NCBI GenBank assembly: GCA_045807125.1
Contig: JBJMHZ010000055.1
Coordinates: 62,001 to 126,000, forward strand
Direction: 5' to 3'
Length of the DNA stretch: 64,000 nt
Source of the DNA: JBJMHZ01 sp045807125
Lineage (GTDB): Bacteria; Actinomycetota; Actinomycetes; JAWWOL01
Shown: positions 63,525 through 64,000 of the stretch, one piece after another
Layout of the letters: every line of letters begins with the position of its first letter
Position numbering within the stretch: position 1 is the first letter of the stretch
Program-made: the position numbers and the translations under genes
Notes under the pieces: generated by a model
Databases searched by the model: none
Told to the model about the DNA's origin: nothing
The model's input: only the letters and a program-made list of their open reading frames with translations

Positions 63525-63546
63525 CGGGCACGTACGCTGGTGCCCG
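63525..63546 (+). terminator. Weak hairpin after the RsbN-like gene
   Basis: CGGGCAC (63525-63531) and GTGCCCG (63540-63546) form a 7-bp stem with an 8-nt loop just past the stop at 63518. Possibly a terminator or attenuator before the HAD phosphatase gene. Confidence 0.4.
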
Positions 63547-63592
63547 CGTGCGCGGAGGAGCCGGACGAGGAGCCCAGGGAGGGGCGGCGGCA

Positions 63593-64000
63593 ATGGTGCG
63601 ACTGCGCCGGCGGGCCGACCGCCGGGCCGCGATCGTCGCCGGCGAGGCGTCGGCCGCCGCCGCGGAGGTCGAGGCGGCGCTGCATGTCCCGCCCGACCCG
63701 ACCGCCGCCGCCTTCTTCGACGTCGACAACACGATGATGATCGGCGCGTCGATGTACCACTTCGTGCGCGGCCTCGCGAGCAGGGACCTGTTCACCACCC
63801 ACGACCTGCTGCGCTTCGCCTGGCAGCAGGTCGTCTTCCGGGTCGGCGGCACCGAGCGGACGGGGCACATGACCGAGGCGAAGGAGGCGGCGCTCGCGTT
63901 CGTCGCCGGGCACAAGGTCGAGGAGATCGCCGCGCTGGGGGAGGACATCTACGACGAGCTGATGGCCGAGCGGATCTGGTCGGGCACGCGAGCGCTCGCC
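63593..64000 (+). CDS. HAD-IB family phosphatase, truncated by window edge
   Basis: First 136 residues only. The nucleophile motif FFDVDNTMM places Asp43 and Asp45 as in SerB-like HAD hydrolases. It then continues MYHFVRGLASRDLF, DLLRFAWQQVVFRVGG and VEEIAALGEDIYDELMAERIW, typical of actinobacterial HAD-IB proteins. ATG 63593 lies after GGAGGGGCGGCGGCA. In Streptomyces a similar gene also lies near bldN-rsbN. Substrate unknown. Confidence 0.88.
   Translation, partial: MVRLRRRADRRAAIVAGEASAAAAEVEAALHVPPDPTAAAFFDVDNTMMIGASMYHFVRGLASRDLFTTHDLLRFAWQQVVFRVGGTERTGHMTEAKEAALAFVAGHKVEEIAALGEDIYDELMAERIWSGTRALA

Overview
The window is very GC-rich, dense, one-directional over long stretches and full of 4-bp ATGA/GTGA gene overlaps. 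Together with BldC, a BldN-type sigma factor, Rex, DUF4229 and the futalosine menaquinone route, this points to a mycelial or developmentally complex actinobacterium (class Actinomycetes). The genus cannot be named from the sequence. Rex-hemA-hemC-hemD followed across a gap by a BldN-type sigma gene recalls the gene order known from Streptomyces, but no 16S or other marker is present.

Layout. (1) 1-6.4 kb: unrelated housekeeping and accessory genes: a truncated exported lipase-like hydrolase, YqgE/AlgH, an aldo/keto reductase, a DksA/TraR zinc-finger protein, a VOC protein, a family III CoA-transferase and a polyprenyl diphosphate synthase. (2) 6.4-23.9 kb, minus strand: a complete 14-gene complex I operon (nuoA-N) led by a geranylgeranyl-reductase-family gene, probably a menaquinone reductase. 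(3) 23.9-24.6 kb: a gene-free, repeat-rich interval with a Rex-type operator, a degenerate ~30-bp satellite, an inverted repeat and four perfect 26-bp tandem repeats. (4) 24.6-38 kb: menaquinone genes of the futalosine pathway (menG, an mqnX-like amidohydrolase, mqnC, mqnA, mqnE, then ubiX/ubiA/ubiD homologues), interleaved with an orphan receiver protein, DUF2071 and DUF4229 proteins, an Lrp regulator with a divergent tiny ORF, bldC, a frameshifted secreted nuclease-like gene and a lipoprotein. (5) 38.1-42.6 kb: an ECF-like sigma factor, a 158-aa unknown, a large TPR-CHAT (caspase-like) protein and, on the opposite strand, a lone T4-gp19-type tail-tube protein. (6) 42.8-55.2 kb, minus strand: rex-hemA-hemC-cobA/hemD-hemB-hemL, a histidine phosphatase, and the system II cytochrome c maturation genes (tlpA/resA, ccdA, resB, ccsB), with a stop-interrupted remnant between hemB and hemL. 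(7) 55.3-64 kb: an MFS drug exporter, a glutaredoxin-like protein, an acyl-CoA synthetase, a broken HATPase gene, a CAP-domain protein, a receiver protein, a BldN-like sigma factor with its RsbN-like membrane partner, and the start of a HAD phosphatase.

How it works together. Regions 2, 4 and 6 build one aerobic electron-transport module: quinone synthesis, quinone reduction, complex I, heme supply and cytochrome c assembly. Two Rex-type operators, one in front of rex-hem and one in front of the quinone reductase-nuo operon, suggest both are tuned to the NADH/NAD+ ratio. Four places carry frameshifts or in-frame stops (3288-3539, 33132-34186, 49064-49405, 59098-59920). The three frameshift events all look like single-base deletions, so sequencing error must be considered beside true pseudogenization.

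The best candidate for something undescribed is the sigma/TPR-CHAT/tail-tube neighbourhood at 38.1-42.6 kb, followed by the repeat-rich island at 24.0-24.6 kb. No tRNA, rRNA, CRISPR array, transposase or integrase was seen.
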